Below, in pieces: positions 50,925 through 59,241 of a stretch of DNA of 64,000 bases (positions are counted from its first letter, which is position 1; each line of letters starts with the position of its first letter). The notes under the pieces are model-generated. The model was given only the letters and a program-made list of their open reading frames with translations, ran no database searches and was not told where the DNA came from. The position numbers and the translations under genes are program-made. The stretch is from Pseudomonadota bacterium (GTDB lineage Bacteria; Pseudomonadota; Gammaproteobacteria; Burkholderiales; Burkholderiaceae_C): assembly GCA_031119395.1 (NCBI GenBank), contig JAVHYA010000021.1, forward strand, positions 1 through 64,000, given 5' to 3'.

Positions 50925-51254
50925 TCAGCCCGCGCTGAGCGCGACGAACACGCGCCCGTCCTCGATGCGGATCGGGTAGGTGCGCAACGGCTCGGTCACC
51001 GGCTCGCAGGTTGGCTGGCCGGTGCGCACGTCGAAGCGGCCCTGGTGCAGCGGGCACTCGATCTCCTCGCCGAGCAGGAAACCGTCGCACAGCCGCGCGT
51101 GGCCGTGGGTGCAGAGGTTGTCGGTGGCGTAGAACCGGCCATCGACCCCGAAGACCGCGATCTCGCGCCCGCCGACCTCGAGGGCCACCACGTCTTCGGG
51201 GGCCAGCGCGTCAGCGGCACCGGCGTCGGTCCAGGCCAGGGTGGAATCGGTCAT
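50925..51254 (-). CDS. Rieske-type [2Fe-2S] ferredoxin of the dioxygenase system
   Basis: A 109-residue Rieske ferredoxin with ligands C48, H50 (CTHGHA) and C67, H70 (CPLHQG). It carries electrons to the Rieske dioxygenase encoded four genes upstream in the operon. The usual NagAb-type role is inferred. No reductase gene (NagAa-type) is in the window. 16-base gap to the preceding Bug protein gene on the same strand. Confidence 0.88.
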   Translation of the reverse strand: MTDSTLAWTDAGAADALAPEDVVALEVGGREIAVFGVDGRFYATDNLCTHGHARLCDGFLLGEEIECPLHQGRFDVRTGQPTCEPVTEPLRTYPIRIEDGRVFVALSAG

Positions 51255-51270
51255 CGTGGGTCCTCGGGGC

Positions 51271-52230
51271 TCAGTCGGGTTTCAGGCCGGCACGCTCGAT
51301 CACCGGCCTCCAGCGCTGCAGCTCGTCGCGCATGAAGTCCGCCAGTTGCCTGGGCGAGCCGCCGACGGGGTCGAAGTAGGCCGTGAGCAGGCGCTGCCTG
51401 GTCTCGGGCTCGGCCAGCACGGCCGCGATCTCGCGGCTCATGCGGTCGACGATGGGCTGCGGCGTGCCCCTGGGCGCCATGTACGCGAACCAGGGCACGG
51501 CCTGGATGTCGGGCAGGCCCGATTCGCGCAGCGTGGGCAGCTCGGGCAGCAGCGCCGAGCGCTGCGCCGACGTGACCGCCAGCGCCTTGAGCTTGCCGGC
51601 CTTGACCTGCGGCATCACCGTGACGGGCGGGAGGCACGCGAACTGCACGTCGCCCTGCACCAGCGCCGTCACGGCCTGCGCCGACGAGGCATAGGGAATG
51701 TGCACGGCGAAGGACTGCGTCTTCGCCTTGATGAGCTCCACGCCCAGGTGCGAGATCGAGCCGTTGCCGGTGGATGCGAAGTTGTACTTGCCCGGGTTGC
51801 GCCGCAGGGCGTCGAGCCAGCCCTTCACCGAATCGATGCCCAGCTGCGCGTTGACCGCGCACACGTTGGGCGTGGTCGCCGCCAGCGCCACCGGCACCAG
51901 GTCGCGGAAGGGGTCGTAGGGCAGGTTGCGGTAGAGCACCGTGTTGTAGACCAGGGGCGCGTTGACCGAGAGCAGGAAGGTCTGCCCGTCGGGTGCGGCC
52001 TTGGCCACCAGGTCGGTGCCCGCATTGCCGCCCGCGCCGGCCTTGTTGTCGACGATCAGCGGCTGGCCCAGGCGCTGCGCCAGGCGGTCGTTGACGATGC
52101 GCGCCAGGATGTCGGGCGACGAACCGGCAGCGAAGGGCACCACGATGCGCACCGGGCGCTGGGGCCAGTCCTGCGCGTGGACGAGCGTTGCCAGCAGGCC
52201 GGCGGCCAGGACGACGAGGCGCCGCTTCAT
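51271..52230 (-). CDS. Bug-family solute receptor within the dioxygenase operon
   Basis: Periplasmic TctC/Bug protein of 319 residues: signal peptide ending LLATLVHAQ, then PVRIVVPFAAGSSPDILARI, LIVDNKAGAGGNAGTDLVAK and NFASTGNGSISHLGVELI. Its ATG overlaps the stop of the chorismate-mutase-like gene (ATGA), so it is an integral part of the operon and its ligand is probably the aromatic acid degraded by the operon or a relative. Inference. Confidence 0.87.
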   Translation of the reverse strand: MKRRLVVLAAGLLATLVHAQDWPQRPVRIVVPFAAGSSPDILARIVNDRLAQRLGQPLIVDNKAGAGGNAGTDLVAKAAPDGQTFLLSVNAPLVYNTVLYRNLPYDPFRDLVPVALAATTPNVCAVNAQLGIDSVKGWLDALRRNPGKYNFASTGNGSISHLGVELIKAKTQSFAVHIPYASSAQAVTALVQGDVQFACLPPVTVMPQVKAGKLKALAVTSAQRSALLPELPTLRESGLPDIQAVPWFAYMAPRGTPQPIVDRMSREIAAVLAEPETRQRLLTAYFDPVGGSPRQLADFMRDELQRWRPVIERAGLKPD

Positions 52231-52607
52231 GCGTCGGCCTGCGCGACCGGCACCATCTGCGCATGGTCCTGCTGCTCGCGCGCGATGAAGCCGGCCACCA
52301 TCGCGCGGTAGCAGGCCTCCACCACCTCGGGGTAGGCGCCCTCCTGCTCGGCCAGCCGACGCACCTTGTCGAAGACCTGCTGCTGGCGCTGCGGCGCCGA
52401 CACCTGGAAGGCGTCGCGCTTGAAGCGGGCCGCGTCGCGCACGCAGCGGCCGCGCTCGGCCAGCAGCTTCACGATCTGCACGTCCAGTGCGTCGATGCGC
52501 TCGCGCACCTCGGCCAGTGAATCGCACAGCGGCACGTAGGCCGGGTCGACGAAGCGGCGCAGCGCCGGGCCGTGGGGATCGGGTTCTCTGGTTTCTTGTT
52601 CGCTCAT
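52227..52607 (-). CDS. Chorismate-mutase-type (AroQ/PchB-like) helical protein
   Basis: A 126-residue protein of the AroQ chorismate mutase fold. The helix 1 pattern SLAEVRERIDALDVQIVKLL, the ERGRCVRDAARFK block with the Arg and Lys of the active site, and a C-terminal helix with REQQDH fit the AroQ/isochorismate pyruvate lyase group. A PchB-like lyase would produce salicylate, which fits the neighbouring salicylate 5-hydroxylase-like oxygenase, but a plain chorismate mutase is equally possible. It overlaps its two neighbours by ATGA. Confidence 0.75.
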   Translation of the reverse strand: MSEQETREPDPHGPALRRFVDPAYVPLCDSLAEVRERIDALDVQIVKLLAERGRCVRDAARFKRDAFQVSAPQRQQQVFDKVRRLAEQEGAYPEVVEACYRAMVAGFIAREQQDHAQMVPVAQADA

Positions 52608-53083
52608 ATCGGGTAGATGATGGAATTCGGGATCATTTCGCTGTCGTACACCACCAGGCGCGCGGCGAACCTCAGGCCCTGGGGCGTGCGCACCACCTCG
52701 TCGATGGTGCGGCCGACGTTGAACACCGTGGTGAGCTGCGAGAGCTTGGTGCGGAAGACCGCGTAGTTGGCCTCGCAGTGGATGTGGCCCTCCTCCACCT
52801 TGCGCACCAGCGGCGTGCCGACCACATGCCGCTGGTAGTAGGGGTCGTGGAACAGCGTCTCGCGGATGCCGTAGACACGGTCGCGCAGCATCGCCCGGCT
52901 CTCGAAGGACAGCGTGGCCAGAGGAAAGCCGCGCTCGTGGTTCTCGCGCGGCTGCAGGCGGTAGCTGCAGTCCTCGGTGAAGAACTCCGGCCAGCGGTCC
53001 CAGTCGGCCGCGTCGAGGGCGCTGGCGTATTCGGCATAGAGCTGGGTGAGCTCGAACCATTCTTCCGAATTGAGCAGGGTCAT
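52604..53083 (-). CDS. Aromatic ring-hydroxylating dioxygenase beta subunit (salicylate 5-hydroxylase-like)
   Basis: Small subunit of a Rieske non-haem iron oxygenase, 159 residues, of the SnoaL-like cone fold: EWFELTQLYAEYASALDAAD, WPEFFTEDCSYRLQPRENHE, YYQRHVVGTPLVRKV, and ending VVYDSEMIPNSIIYPI. It is the structural partner of the alpha subunit just upstream, whose stop overlaps its start. By relation to NagH it should belong to a salicylate 5-hydroxylase; the substrate is inferred. Confidence 0.88.
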   Translation of the reverse strand: MTLLNSEEWFELTQLYAEYASALDAADWDRWPEFFTEDCSYRLQPRENHERGFPLATLSFESRAMLRDRVYGIRETLFHDPYYQRHVVGTPLVRKVEEGHIHCEANYAVFRTKLSQLTTVFNVGRTIDEVVRTPQGLRFAARLVVYDSEMIPNSIIYPI

Positions 53084-54363
53084 GGCCTCTCCATCACCTC
53101 GCGCCAGTACGCGTACATGCCGCGGATGAGCGTCTCGGTCACCATGTGGTCGGTGTCTTCGACGGTGCGGCCACCCAGCTCGGCCAGCGTGCGGTGCCAG
53201 GGCCTGGACTCGAAGCCCATCTGCGACAGCTCGATCACCTCGCCGTCGTCGGCGGAGACGAAGCCCGCCGGGCCGAAGAGGTTGGCCTGGCGCAGGCGGC
53301 GCTGGACCATCTCCTCGCTGTCGTCCTCGAAGGCGAAGTGCGTCCACTCGAAGAAGAAGGCGCCGTGCCCGTCGGGCTGGATGTGGCGGGTGGACACGCT
53401 GTTGACCTGCTGCTGCAGGATGACGCTGGGAAAGAGCGTGGTCATGACGGCCGTCGGCCCCTTCCACCAGTCCTCGGGCACGATGTCCAGGAAGCGCGCG
53501 TCCTCCAGCTGCATGCTCTCCTTGAAGCTCGACACCTGCGTGACCTGCGCCGCCTTGCCCTGCGCGCCGCGGGTGGAGATCATGGCCGCGTGCCGGTGCC
53601 GCTCGTCCATGACCAGCTGCGACTTGTTGTCGGCCCGCCAGAGGCCGAAGGTGACGAACCAGGTGTGCAGCAGGCCCGGGTGGTACGGGTCCTTGATGTT
53701 CTCCTGCATCAGCTTCCAGTTGCCGGGAATGCGCTGGCGGTTGTAGCCCAGGATCCTGAGGCGGCGGCCGTCGAACATCCGGTCGAACCAGCGCAGGATG
53801 GCCGGCCCCATGAAGTCCTCGAGCGACTCCACGTCGTGGTCGAAGCTGGCGAAGACCACGCCGCCACGCACGGCCACCTTGAGCTTGTTGAGGCCGTTGT
53901 CCTCGGTCTTGAAGTCCGCCGGCATGCCGCCGTGCACCTTGCCGTCCTGCTTCACGCCGCGGCGGAAGGGCACGCCCTGCAGGTCGCCCTTGAGCGTGTA
54001 GTTCCACTGGTGATACGGGCAGACGAACTCCTTGCGGTTGCCGTGCCGCTCGCGGCAGAAGGCCATGCCGCGGTGGGCGCAGACGTTCTCGACCACGTGC
54101 ACGCTGCCGTCGGCGGCGCGCGTGAGGATGACCGAGCGCTCGCCCACCGCCGTGCGCTTGAAGTCGCCCGGGTTCGGTATCTCGGCCTCGAGGCCGACGT
54201 AGCACCAGTGGCCACGGTAGAAGAAGCGCTCCAGTTCGCGCCGGTGCAGGGCCTCGTCGGTGTAGGCGGCGAAGGGAATGCGGCTGCTGCCGCCGCCTTC
54301 CCAACGCAGGGGCTGCGCGGGACCGTCGGGCGTCGCGGGGCGTGGGGTCTCCATGGCGTCCAT
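53080..54363 (-). CDS. Aromatic ring-hydroxylating dioxygenase alpha subunit (salicylate 5-hydroxylase NagG-like)
   Basis: Catalytic large subunit of 427 residues. The Rieske cluster ligands are C95, H97 and C115, H118 (CAHRG, CPYHQW). The mononuclear iron site lies around NIKDPYHPGLLHTW. Long blocks (GLEAEIPNPGDFKR, LQGVPFRRGVKQDGKV, GPTAVMTTLFPSVI) match what I recall of NagG, which hydroxylates salicylate to gentisate. AGGA lies before the ATG at 54363. It is the first gene of the operon alpha-beta-mutase-like-Bug-ferredoxin. Confidence 0.88.
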   Translation of the reverse strand: MDAMETPRPATPDGPAQPLRWEGGGSSRIPFAAYTDEALHRRELERFFYRGHWCYVGLEAEIPNPGDFKRTAVGERSVILTRAADGSVHVVENVCAHRGMAFCRERHGNRKEFVCPYHQWNYTLKGDLQGVPFRRGVKQDGKVHGGMPADFKTEDNGLNKLKVAVRGGVVFASFDHDVESLEDFMGPAILRWFDRMFDGRRLRILGYNRQRIPGNWKLMQENIKDPYHPGLLHTWFVTFGLWRADNKSQLVMDERHRHAAMISTRGAQGKAAQVTQVSSFKESMQLEDARFLDIVPEDWWKGPTAVMTTLFPSVILQQQVNSVSTRHIQPDGHGAFFFEWTHFAFEDDSEEMVQRRLRQANLFGPAGFVSADDGEVIELSQMGFESRPWHRTLAELGGRTVEDTDHMVTETLIRGMYAYWREVMERP

Positions 54364-54471
54364 GGGCCGTCCTTGTCTCTGTCGTTCTCGGAAGGACGAT
54401 GGTCGCTCCCGCCGCGTTATCCATCAATAGAATCTTGTGAATACGTCACATCACCATCGTCAATAACGCCG
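54364..54471. promoter_or_regulatory. Divergent promoter between dioxygenase operon and LysR gene
   Basis: An A+T-richer stretch (54417-54455) with TCAATAGAATCTTGTGAATA lies between the two starts. ATTCAC and TTGAT on the minus strand resemble parts of NahR/NagR sites, but the spacing does not match the consensus, so no binding site is claimed. Confidence 0.35.
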
Positions 54472-55374
54472 ATGAACCTGCACGAGATCGACCTGAACCT
54501 GCTGGTGGTGCTCAACCAGTTGCTGATCGAGCGGCGCGTGTCGGCGGCCGCGCAGACGCTGGGCCTGAGCCAGCCGGCGGTGAGCAACGCCCTCGCCCGC
54601 CTGCGCAAGGCCTTCGGGGACGAGCTGTTCCTGCGCACCTCGCAGGGCATGGTGCCGACCCCGCTGGCGGAACAGCTGGCCGAGCCGGTGGCCAATGCGC
54701 TGGGCCTGCTGCACGGCGCGCTCAACCAGCGCGACGGCTTCGACCCCGCCACGAGCGAACGGGCCTTCACCATCGGCATGACCGACATCGGCGAGATCTA
54801 TTTCCTGCCCGGGCTCATGGCGGCGCTTCGCGACTCGGCGCCCGGCGTGCGCGTGAGCACGGTGCGCAACACCGCGGTGAACCTCAAGGACGAGATGGAG
54901 GCGGGACACGTCGACCTGGCCCTCGGCCTGCTGCCCGACCTGCGCGCCGGCTTCTTCCAGCGGCGCCTGTTCACGCAGCGCTACGTGTGCCTGATGCGCC
55001 GCGGGCATGCGCTGGACAAGCGCCGCATCAGCCTGCGCGAGTTCCAGGCGGCCGAGCACGTCGTGGTGGTCGCGGCGGGCACCGGCCACGGCCAGGTCGA
55101 CGAGCTGCTTGCGCGCCAGGGCATCCGGCGCGACGTGCGGCTGACGGTGCCGCACTTCGTGGCGGTGGGCCACATCCTGCAGGCCAGCGACATGATCGCC
55201 ACGGTGCCCGAGCGCTTCGCCCAGCGCGTGGGCGCGCCCTTCGACCTGGTGAGCGTGCCGCACCCGGCCGCGCTGCCGCCGATCGCCATCAACATGTTCT
55301 GGCACGCCCGCCAGCACCGCACGCCGGCCAGCCAGTGGCTGCGCCAGCTGGTCGCGGGCCTGCACGGGGGCTGA
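54472..55374 (+). CDS. LysR regulator of NahR/NagR type
   Basis: A 300-residue LysR-type activator: wHTH with AAAQTLGLSQPAVSNALARL at 22-41, then a ligand domain with ERAFTIGMTDIGEIYFLPGL, VSTVRNTAVNLKDEMEAGHV and VDLALGLLPDLRAGFFQRRL, all NahR-like. NahR and NagR respond to salicylate, so it probably activates the divergent dioxygenase operon with an aromatic acid inducer. ATG at 54472. Confidence 0.88.
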   Translation: MNLHEIDLNLLVVLNQLLIERRVSAAAQTLGLSQPAVSNALARLRKAFGDELFLRTSQGMVPTPLAEQLAEPVANALGLLHGALNQRDGFDPATSERAFTIGMTDIGEIYFLPGLMAALRDSAPGVRVSTVRNTAVNLKDEMEAGHVDLALGLLPDLRAGFFQRRLFTQRYVCLMRRGHALDKRRISLREFQAAEHVVVVAAGTGHGQVDELLARQGIRRDVRLTVPHFVAVGHILQASDMIATVPERFAQRVGAPFDLVSVPHPAALPPIAINMFWHARQHRTPASQWLRQLVAGLHGG

Positions 55375-55380
55375 GCCGGC

Positions 55381-56139
55381 TCAGCGCTCGGCCGTTGGCG
55401 GCATGCCGAGCATGCCGGCCAGCACGCGATGCTTGGAGTGCTCGATGTGCGACATCATCTGCGCCAGCGCGCCCTCGCGGTCCCCGGCCGCCAGCGCGCG
55501 CAGGAAGGCCAGGTGCTCGCGCATGGCGGGCACCACCTGGACCGGGCGCATCGAGTCGGCGTCGTAGCGGATCAGCCGCACGTGCAGGCTGTTGACGCGG
55601 TAGATCTCCGACAGGATCTCGTTGCCGATGCTGTCCACCATCAGGTCGTGCAGGCCCCAGTCCACGGCCTGCGCGTCCTTCTCCAGCGCCGCGTCGGGCT
55701 GGGGCTGCAGCGCGCGCTGCAGGATCGCCTCGTGGTCGGCGATGAGGCGCTCCAGCGTCGCCGGCGTCGCCACCTCGGCGAAGCGCTGCACCGCCTCGCG
55801 CTCGACCATCGCACGCACCTGCCAGGCATTGCGGATGAGCTTCATGTCCACCGTCGCGACCTGCAGGCCACGCTTGGGCACCGCCTTGATGAGCCCGGCC
55901 GCCTCCAGCCGCGGCACCAGTTCGCGCACCGCGGCCAGCGGCATCGCCAGCAGCTGCATCAGCTCGCGCTGCGAGACGAACTGGCCCGGGCGGATGCGCG
56001 CGTCGATGATCTGCTGCCTAAAGCCCTGGTAGGCGAGGTTGCGCTGCGTGACCGGCTCGACGGCCTGTCCGGCGGCCGGCTCGGCGCGGCCCGGCCGAGT
56101 GGCGGCGCGGGCGGTGGCTGTGGGGTTCATGGGGGCCAT
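55381..56139 (-). CDS. GntR-family (FCD) regulator
   Basis: A 252-residue regulator: wHTH after VTQRNLAYQGFRQQIIDARI (LMQLLAMPLAAVRELVPRLE) and FCD domain with WQVRAMVEREAVQRFA, HDLMVDSIGNEILSEIYRV and MREHLAFLRALAAGDREGAL. It is probably the repressor of the divergent DHDPS-DhaKL-Liv operon. Start uncertain: ATG at 56139 or 56130; the open frame continues to 56202 but covers the palindromes in the promoter region. Confidence 0.85.
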   Translation of the reverse strand: MAPMNPTATARAATRPGRAEPAAGQAVEPVTQRNLAYQGFRQQIIDARIRPGQFVSQRELMQLLAMPLAAVRELVPRLEAAGLIKAVPKRGLQVATVDMKLIRNAWQVRAMVEREAVQRFAEVATPATLERLIADHEAILQRALQPQPDAALEKDAQAVDWGLHDLMVDSIGNEILSEIYRVNSLHVRLIRYDADSMRPVQVVPAMREHLAFLRALAAGDREGALAQMMSHIEHSKHRVLAGMLGMPPTAER

Positions 56140-56176
56140 GGTATCGGGGCGGGACGGCGGCGCGCACGCTGGGTGC

Positions 56177-56192
56177 GTACTAGGGATAGTAC
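56177..56192. promoter_or_regulatory. Palindrome GTACTA-N4-TAGTAC upstream of the GntR gene
   Basis: A perfect 6-bp dyad with a 4-bp spacer 38-53 bases upstream of the ATG at 56139. Its size fits a GntR dimer site. Confidence 0.5.
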
Positions 56193-56203
56193 TAACATCC
56201 ATC

Positions 56204-56213
56204 TGACATGTCA
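56204..56213. promoter_or_regulatory. Palindrome TGACATGTCA in the divergent promoter
   Basis: A 10-bp perfect palindrome lying 12 bases after the GTACTA dyad and just before TATAGT at 56220, which may be the -10 element of the plus-strand operon. Candidate operator or activator site. Confidence 0.45.
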
Positions 56214-56306
56214 GTGAGCGTATAGTCCGGGCTCAGCGCTCCAGGCCCGGCCTCCGCGCCCTTCATTCCACCCCACCGCAGTCCCACTGCTCACGGAACC
56301 CAGCTC

Positions 56307-57197
56307 ATGGCCCTCGAACTCAACGGCATCATCCCGCCCCTGGTCACCCCCTTCACCGCCGACGGCGAGATCGACGAAGCGGCCTTCCGCAACGTCATCC
56401 GCTTCAACCTGTCCAAGGGCGTGCACGGCGTCTGCCCCGGCGGCAGCACCGGCGAGGGCCACACCTTCACCGCCGAGGAATTCGCGCGGGTCATGGAGAT
56501 CACCGTCGACGAGGTGGCCGGCAAGGTGCCGGTCGTCGCCGGGATCATCTCCAACAGCACCCGCGACGCGATCCGCCGTGCCAAGTCGGTCGCGCACCTG
56601 CCGATCGCCGGCCTGCAGGTCACGCCCGTGCACTACCTCTTCAAGCCCGACGAGGAAGCCACCTTCAACCACTTCAAGGCGCTGACGGAGGCCGTGGACA
56701 TCCCGGTCATCATCTACAACGTCGTGCCCTGGAACTACCTCAACCCGGCGCAGATGATCCGCCTGATGCAGGAGCTGCCCGGCGTGCAGGGCATCAAGCA
56801 GAGCCAGGGCGACCTCAAGCTCATGGCCGACCTGGTGCTGGGCGTGCCCGAGGGCTGCAAGGTGTTCTCCGCCGTCGATGCACTCATGTACTCGTCCTTC
56901 GCGCTCGGCGCGCACGGCGCCATCGCCGCCACGCCGGCCGCGCTGCCGGGCGTGTGCGTGGCGCTGTGGAACGCGGTGCAGGCGGGCGACCATGCCAAGG
57001 GCCTGGAGATCCACCGCGCCATGCTGACCTTCTGGAACGCCGTGGTGGGCGACAACCTGCCGGCCAACCTCAAGACCACCATCGCGCTGCAGGGCTGCCC
57101 CACCGGCCTGCCCCGCGCGCCGATGCCCGCCACCAGCGAGGCCCAGACCGCCCGCATCCGCAAGACCCTGGACGCCGTGCTGGCCTTCGAGGCCTGA
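56307..57197 (+). CDS. DHDPS-family aldolase/dehydratase
   Basis: Class I lyase of the dihydrodipicolinate synthase superfamily, 296 residues. PPLVTPFTADGEIDEAAF start, GGSTGEG for the pyruvate carboxylate, the Schiff-base Lys in QGIKQSQGD and the Tyr in VIIYNVVPWNYLNP. The region after Tyr lacks the GRT triplet of true DapA, so the enzyme probably handles a 2-keto acid aldol other than lysine precursors. First gene of the operon with a Bug protein and DhaKL. Confidence 0.87.
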   Translation: MALELNGIIPPLVTPFTADGEIDEAAFRNVIRFNLSKGVHGVCPGGSTGEGHTFTAEEFARVMEITVDEVAGKVPVVAGIISNSTRDAIRRAKSVAHLPIAGLQVTPVHYLFKPDEEATFNHFKALTEAVDIPVIIYNVVPWNYLNPAQMIRLMQELPGVQGIKQSQGDLKLMADLVLGVPEGCKVFSAVDALMYSSFALGAHGAIAATPAALPGVCVALWNAVQAGDHAKGLEIHRAMLTFWNAVVGDNLPANLKTTIALQGCPTGLPRAPMPATSEAQTARIRKTLDAVLAFEA

Positions 57198-57232
57198 GCG
57201 CACGCGCCATCCCGACAACGACGGAGACAAGC

Positions 57233-58216
57233 ATGAACATCCAACGACGCAATCTGATGAAGGCCGGCGCGCTGGCCGCCGCCGGCCTCGCCGTGGGGCC
57301 GCGCGCCTTCGCGCAGGGCGGCTTCCCGACCAAGCCGGTCACGCTCATCGTGCCCTTCGCACCCGGCGGCAACACCGACATCGTGGCGCGCAGCGTCGCA
57401 GTGTCGCTGGGCAAGGTGCTCGGCCAGTCGGTGGTGGTGGACAACCGCGCCGGCGCCGGCGGCTCCATCGGCGCATCGCTGGTGGCACGCGCGCAGCCCG
57501 ACGGCTACACGCTGCTGCTGTGCGGCGCGGGCGTGATCGTCACGGTGCCCGAGATCGTCAAGACCCAGTACACGCGCGCCAACTTCGCGCCCATCGGCCT
57601 GGTCAACAAGAGCTCGATGGTGATCCTGGCGCGCAAGAACGACGCCCGGTTCAAGAACTTCCAGGACTTCGCCACCTACGCGCGCACCGCCGAGGGCAAG
57701 GTCCTGGCCGCGCATTCCGGCCCCGGCACGCCCAACCAGCTGGCGCTCATCCAGCTCGAGAACCTGCTCAAGGCCCGCTTCACCAGCGTCAGCTACAAGG
57801 GCTCGGCGCCGGCGCTGGTCGACCTGATGGGCGGCCAGGTGGACGTGCATTTCGACCAGGTGACGAGCTCGCTGCCGTACATCAAGTCCGGCCAGCTCGA
57901 GCCGCTCGCCGTCCTCGGCCCGGCGCAGGACCCCTCGCTGCCGGGCGTCAAGACCGTGGCCGAGCTGGGCTTCGGCAGCCTCGACGGCACCACCTACGTC
58001 GGCGTCCTCGGCCCGGCCGGCATGCCCAAGGACCTGCAGGACAAGCTGGCCGCCTCGCTGGCGCAGGCCGTGAAGGACCCGTACACGGTGCAGAACGCCC
58101 GCGAGCTGGGCAGCGTCGCCGTCAGCAGCACGCCGCAGGAATTCGCCCGCATCCTCGACACCGAGTACGCCCTGGCCAGCCAGTCCGTCAAGGACGGCCG
58201 CCTGAAGGCCGACTGA
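57233..58216 (+). CDS. Bug-family solute receptor with Tat-type signal
   Basis: TctC/Bug family protein of 327 residues. The signal peptide has QRRNLMKAGALAAAGLAV, i.e. a twin-arginine pattern, and ends in PRAFAQGG; the mature part begins FPTKPVTLIVPFAPGGNTDI and has DNRAGAGGSIGASLVARAQP. GGAG lies 9 bases before the ATG at 57233. It likely binds the carboxylate that the operon consumes. Confidence 0.88.
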   Translation: MNIQRRNLMKAGALAAAGLAVGPRAFAQGGFPTKPVTLIVPFAPGGNTDIVARSVAVSLGKVLGQSVVVDNRAGAGGSIGASLVARAQPDGYTLLLCGAGVIVTVPEIVKTQYTRANFAPIGLVNKSSMVILARKNDARFKNFQDFATYARTAEGKVLAAHSGPGTPNQLALIQLENLLKARFTSVSYKGSAPALVDLMGGQVDVHFDQVTSSLPYIKSGQLEPLAVLGPAQDPSLPGVKTVAELGFGSLDGTTYVGVLGPAGMPKDLQDKLAASLAQAVKDPYTVQNARELGSVAVSSTPQEFARILDTEYALASQSVKDGRLKAD

Positions 58217-58242
58217 CCCCACCCGCCCCCGGACACCGCAAC

Positions 58243-59241
58243 GTGAAGAAGATCCTCAACGACCCGAAGGCCTACGTCGACGAGATGCTCGACGGCCTGG
58301 TGCTGTGCCATCCCGAACTCGCCCGTGCCGGCGACGACGGCCGCGTCGTCGTGCGCAGCCGCGGCCCGGTCGCGGGCAAGGTGGGCATCGTGACCGGCGG
58401 CGGCTCGGGGCACCTGCCGGTGTTCCTGGGCTACGTCGGCGACGGCCTGCTCGACAGCTGCGCCGTGGGCAACGTGTTCGCCGGCCCACGCATGGACGAC
58501 TGCATGACCGCCGCGCGCGCGGCCGACGGCGGCGCCGGCGTGCTCCAGCTGTACGGCAACTACGGCGGCGACCGCATGAACTTCGACATGGCGGCCGAGA
58601 TGCTGGAGATGGAAGGGCTGCAGGTCGCGTCCGTGCGCGTGTCGGACGACGTGGCCAGCGCGCCGGCCGACCAGCGCGAGAAGCGCCGCGGCGTGGCCGG
58701 CCTGGTCTTCGTCTACAAGGCGGCCGGCGCCAAGGCCGCAGCCGGGGCGTCGCTCGAGGAGGTGACGGCGCTGGCGCGCAAGGCCAACGAGGCCGTGCGC
58801 TCCATCGGCGTGGCCCTCACGCCCTGCGTGGTGCCCGAATCGGGCAAGGCCTCCTTCGAGATCGCCGACACCGAGGTGGAATTCGGCATGGGCATCCATG
58901 GCGAGCCGGGCATCTGGCGCGGGCCGCTCAAGAGCGCCGACGCCCTGGTCGACGAGATGCTTGGCCACGTGCTGCCCGAACTGCAGCTGGCACGCGGCGA
59001 CCGCATCGCCCTGCTGGTCAACAGCCTGGGCGCCACGCCGCTGGAAGAGCTGTACATCCTCTACCGCCGCGCGCGGCAGGTGCTCGACGAGCGCGGCATC
59101 GCGATCGCCCATCCGCTGGTGGGCCGCTACGCCACCTCGATGGAGATGGCCGGTGCGTCCCTGAGCGTGATGAAGCTGGACGACGAACTGGCGCAGCTGC
59201 TCGCCGCACCGGCCGACTGCCCCTTCTGGAGCGTGCGCTGA
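58243..59241 (+). CDS. DhaK-like ketose kinase subunit with altered signature
   Basis: A 332-residue protein of the dihydroxyacetone kinase DAK1 family. The covalent substrate-binding His is conserved (GIHGEPG, H219), and the catalytic-base Asp in NYGGDRMNF (D110) is present. But the usual GSGHEP is GSGHLP (H57, L58) and NYTGD is NYGGD, so the substrate pocket differs from genuine dihydroxyacetone kinase; another ketose such as erythrulose or a keto acid is possible. GTG start at 58243; no clear ribosome binding site. Overlaps the DhaL gene by one base. Confidence 0.85.
   Translation: MKKILNDPKAYVDEMLDGLVLCHPELARAGDDGRVVVRSRGPVAGKVGIVTGGGSGHLPVFLGYVGDGLLDSCAVGNVFAGPRMDDCMTAARAADGGAGVLQLYGNYGGDRMNFDMAAEMLEMEGLQVASVRVSDDVASAPADQREKRRGVAGLVFVYKAAGAKAAAGASLEEVTALARKANEAVRSIGVALTPCVVPESGKASFEIADTEVEFGMGIHGEPGIWRGPLKSADALVDEMLGHVLPELQLARGDRIALLVNSLGATPLEELYILYRRARQVLDERGIAIAHPLVGRYATSMEMAGASLSVMKLDDELAQLLAAPADCPFWSVR

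Noticed and set aside
54417-54455. NahR/NagR binding site
   Set aside because: Half-site-like ATTCAC and TTGAT are present but the spacing differs from the published consensus; not claimed as a site.
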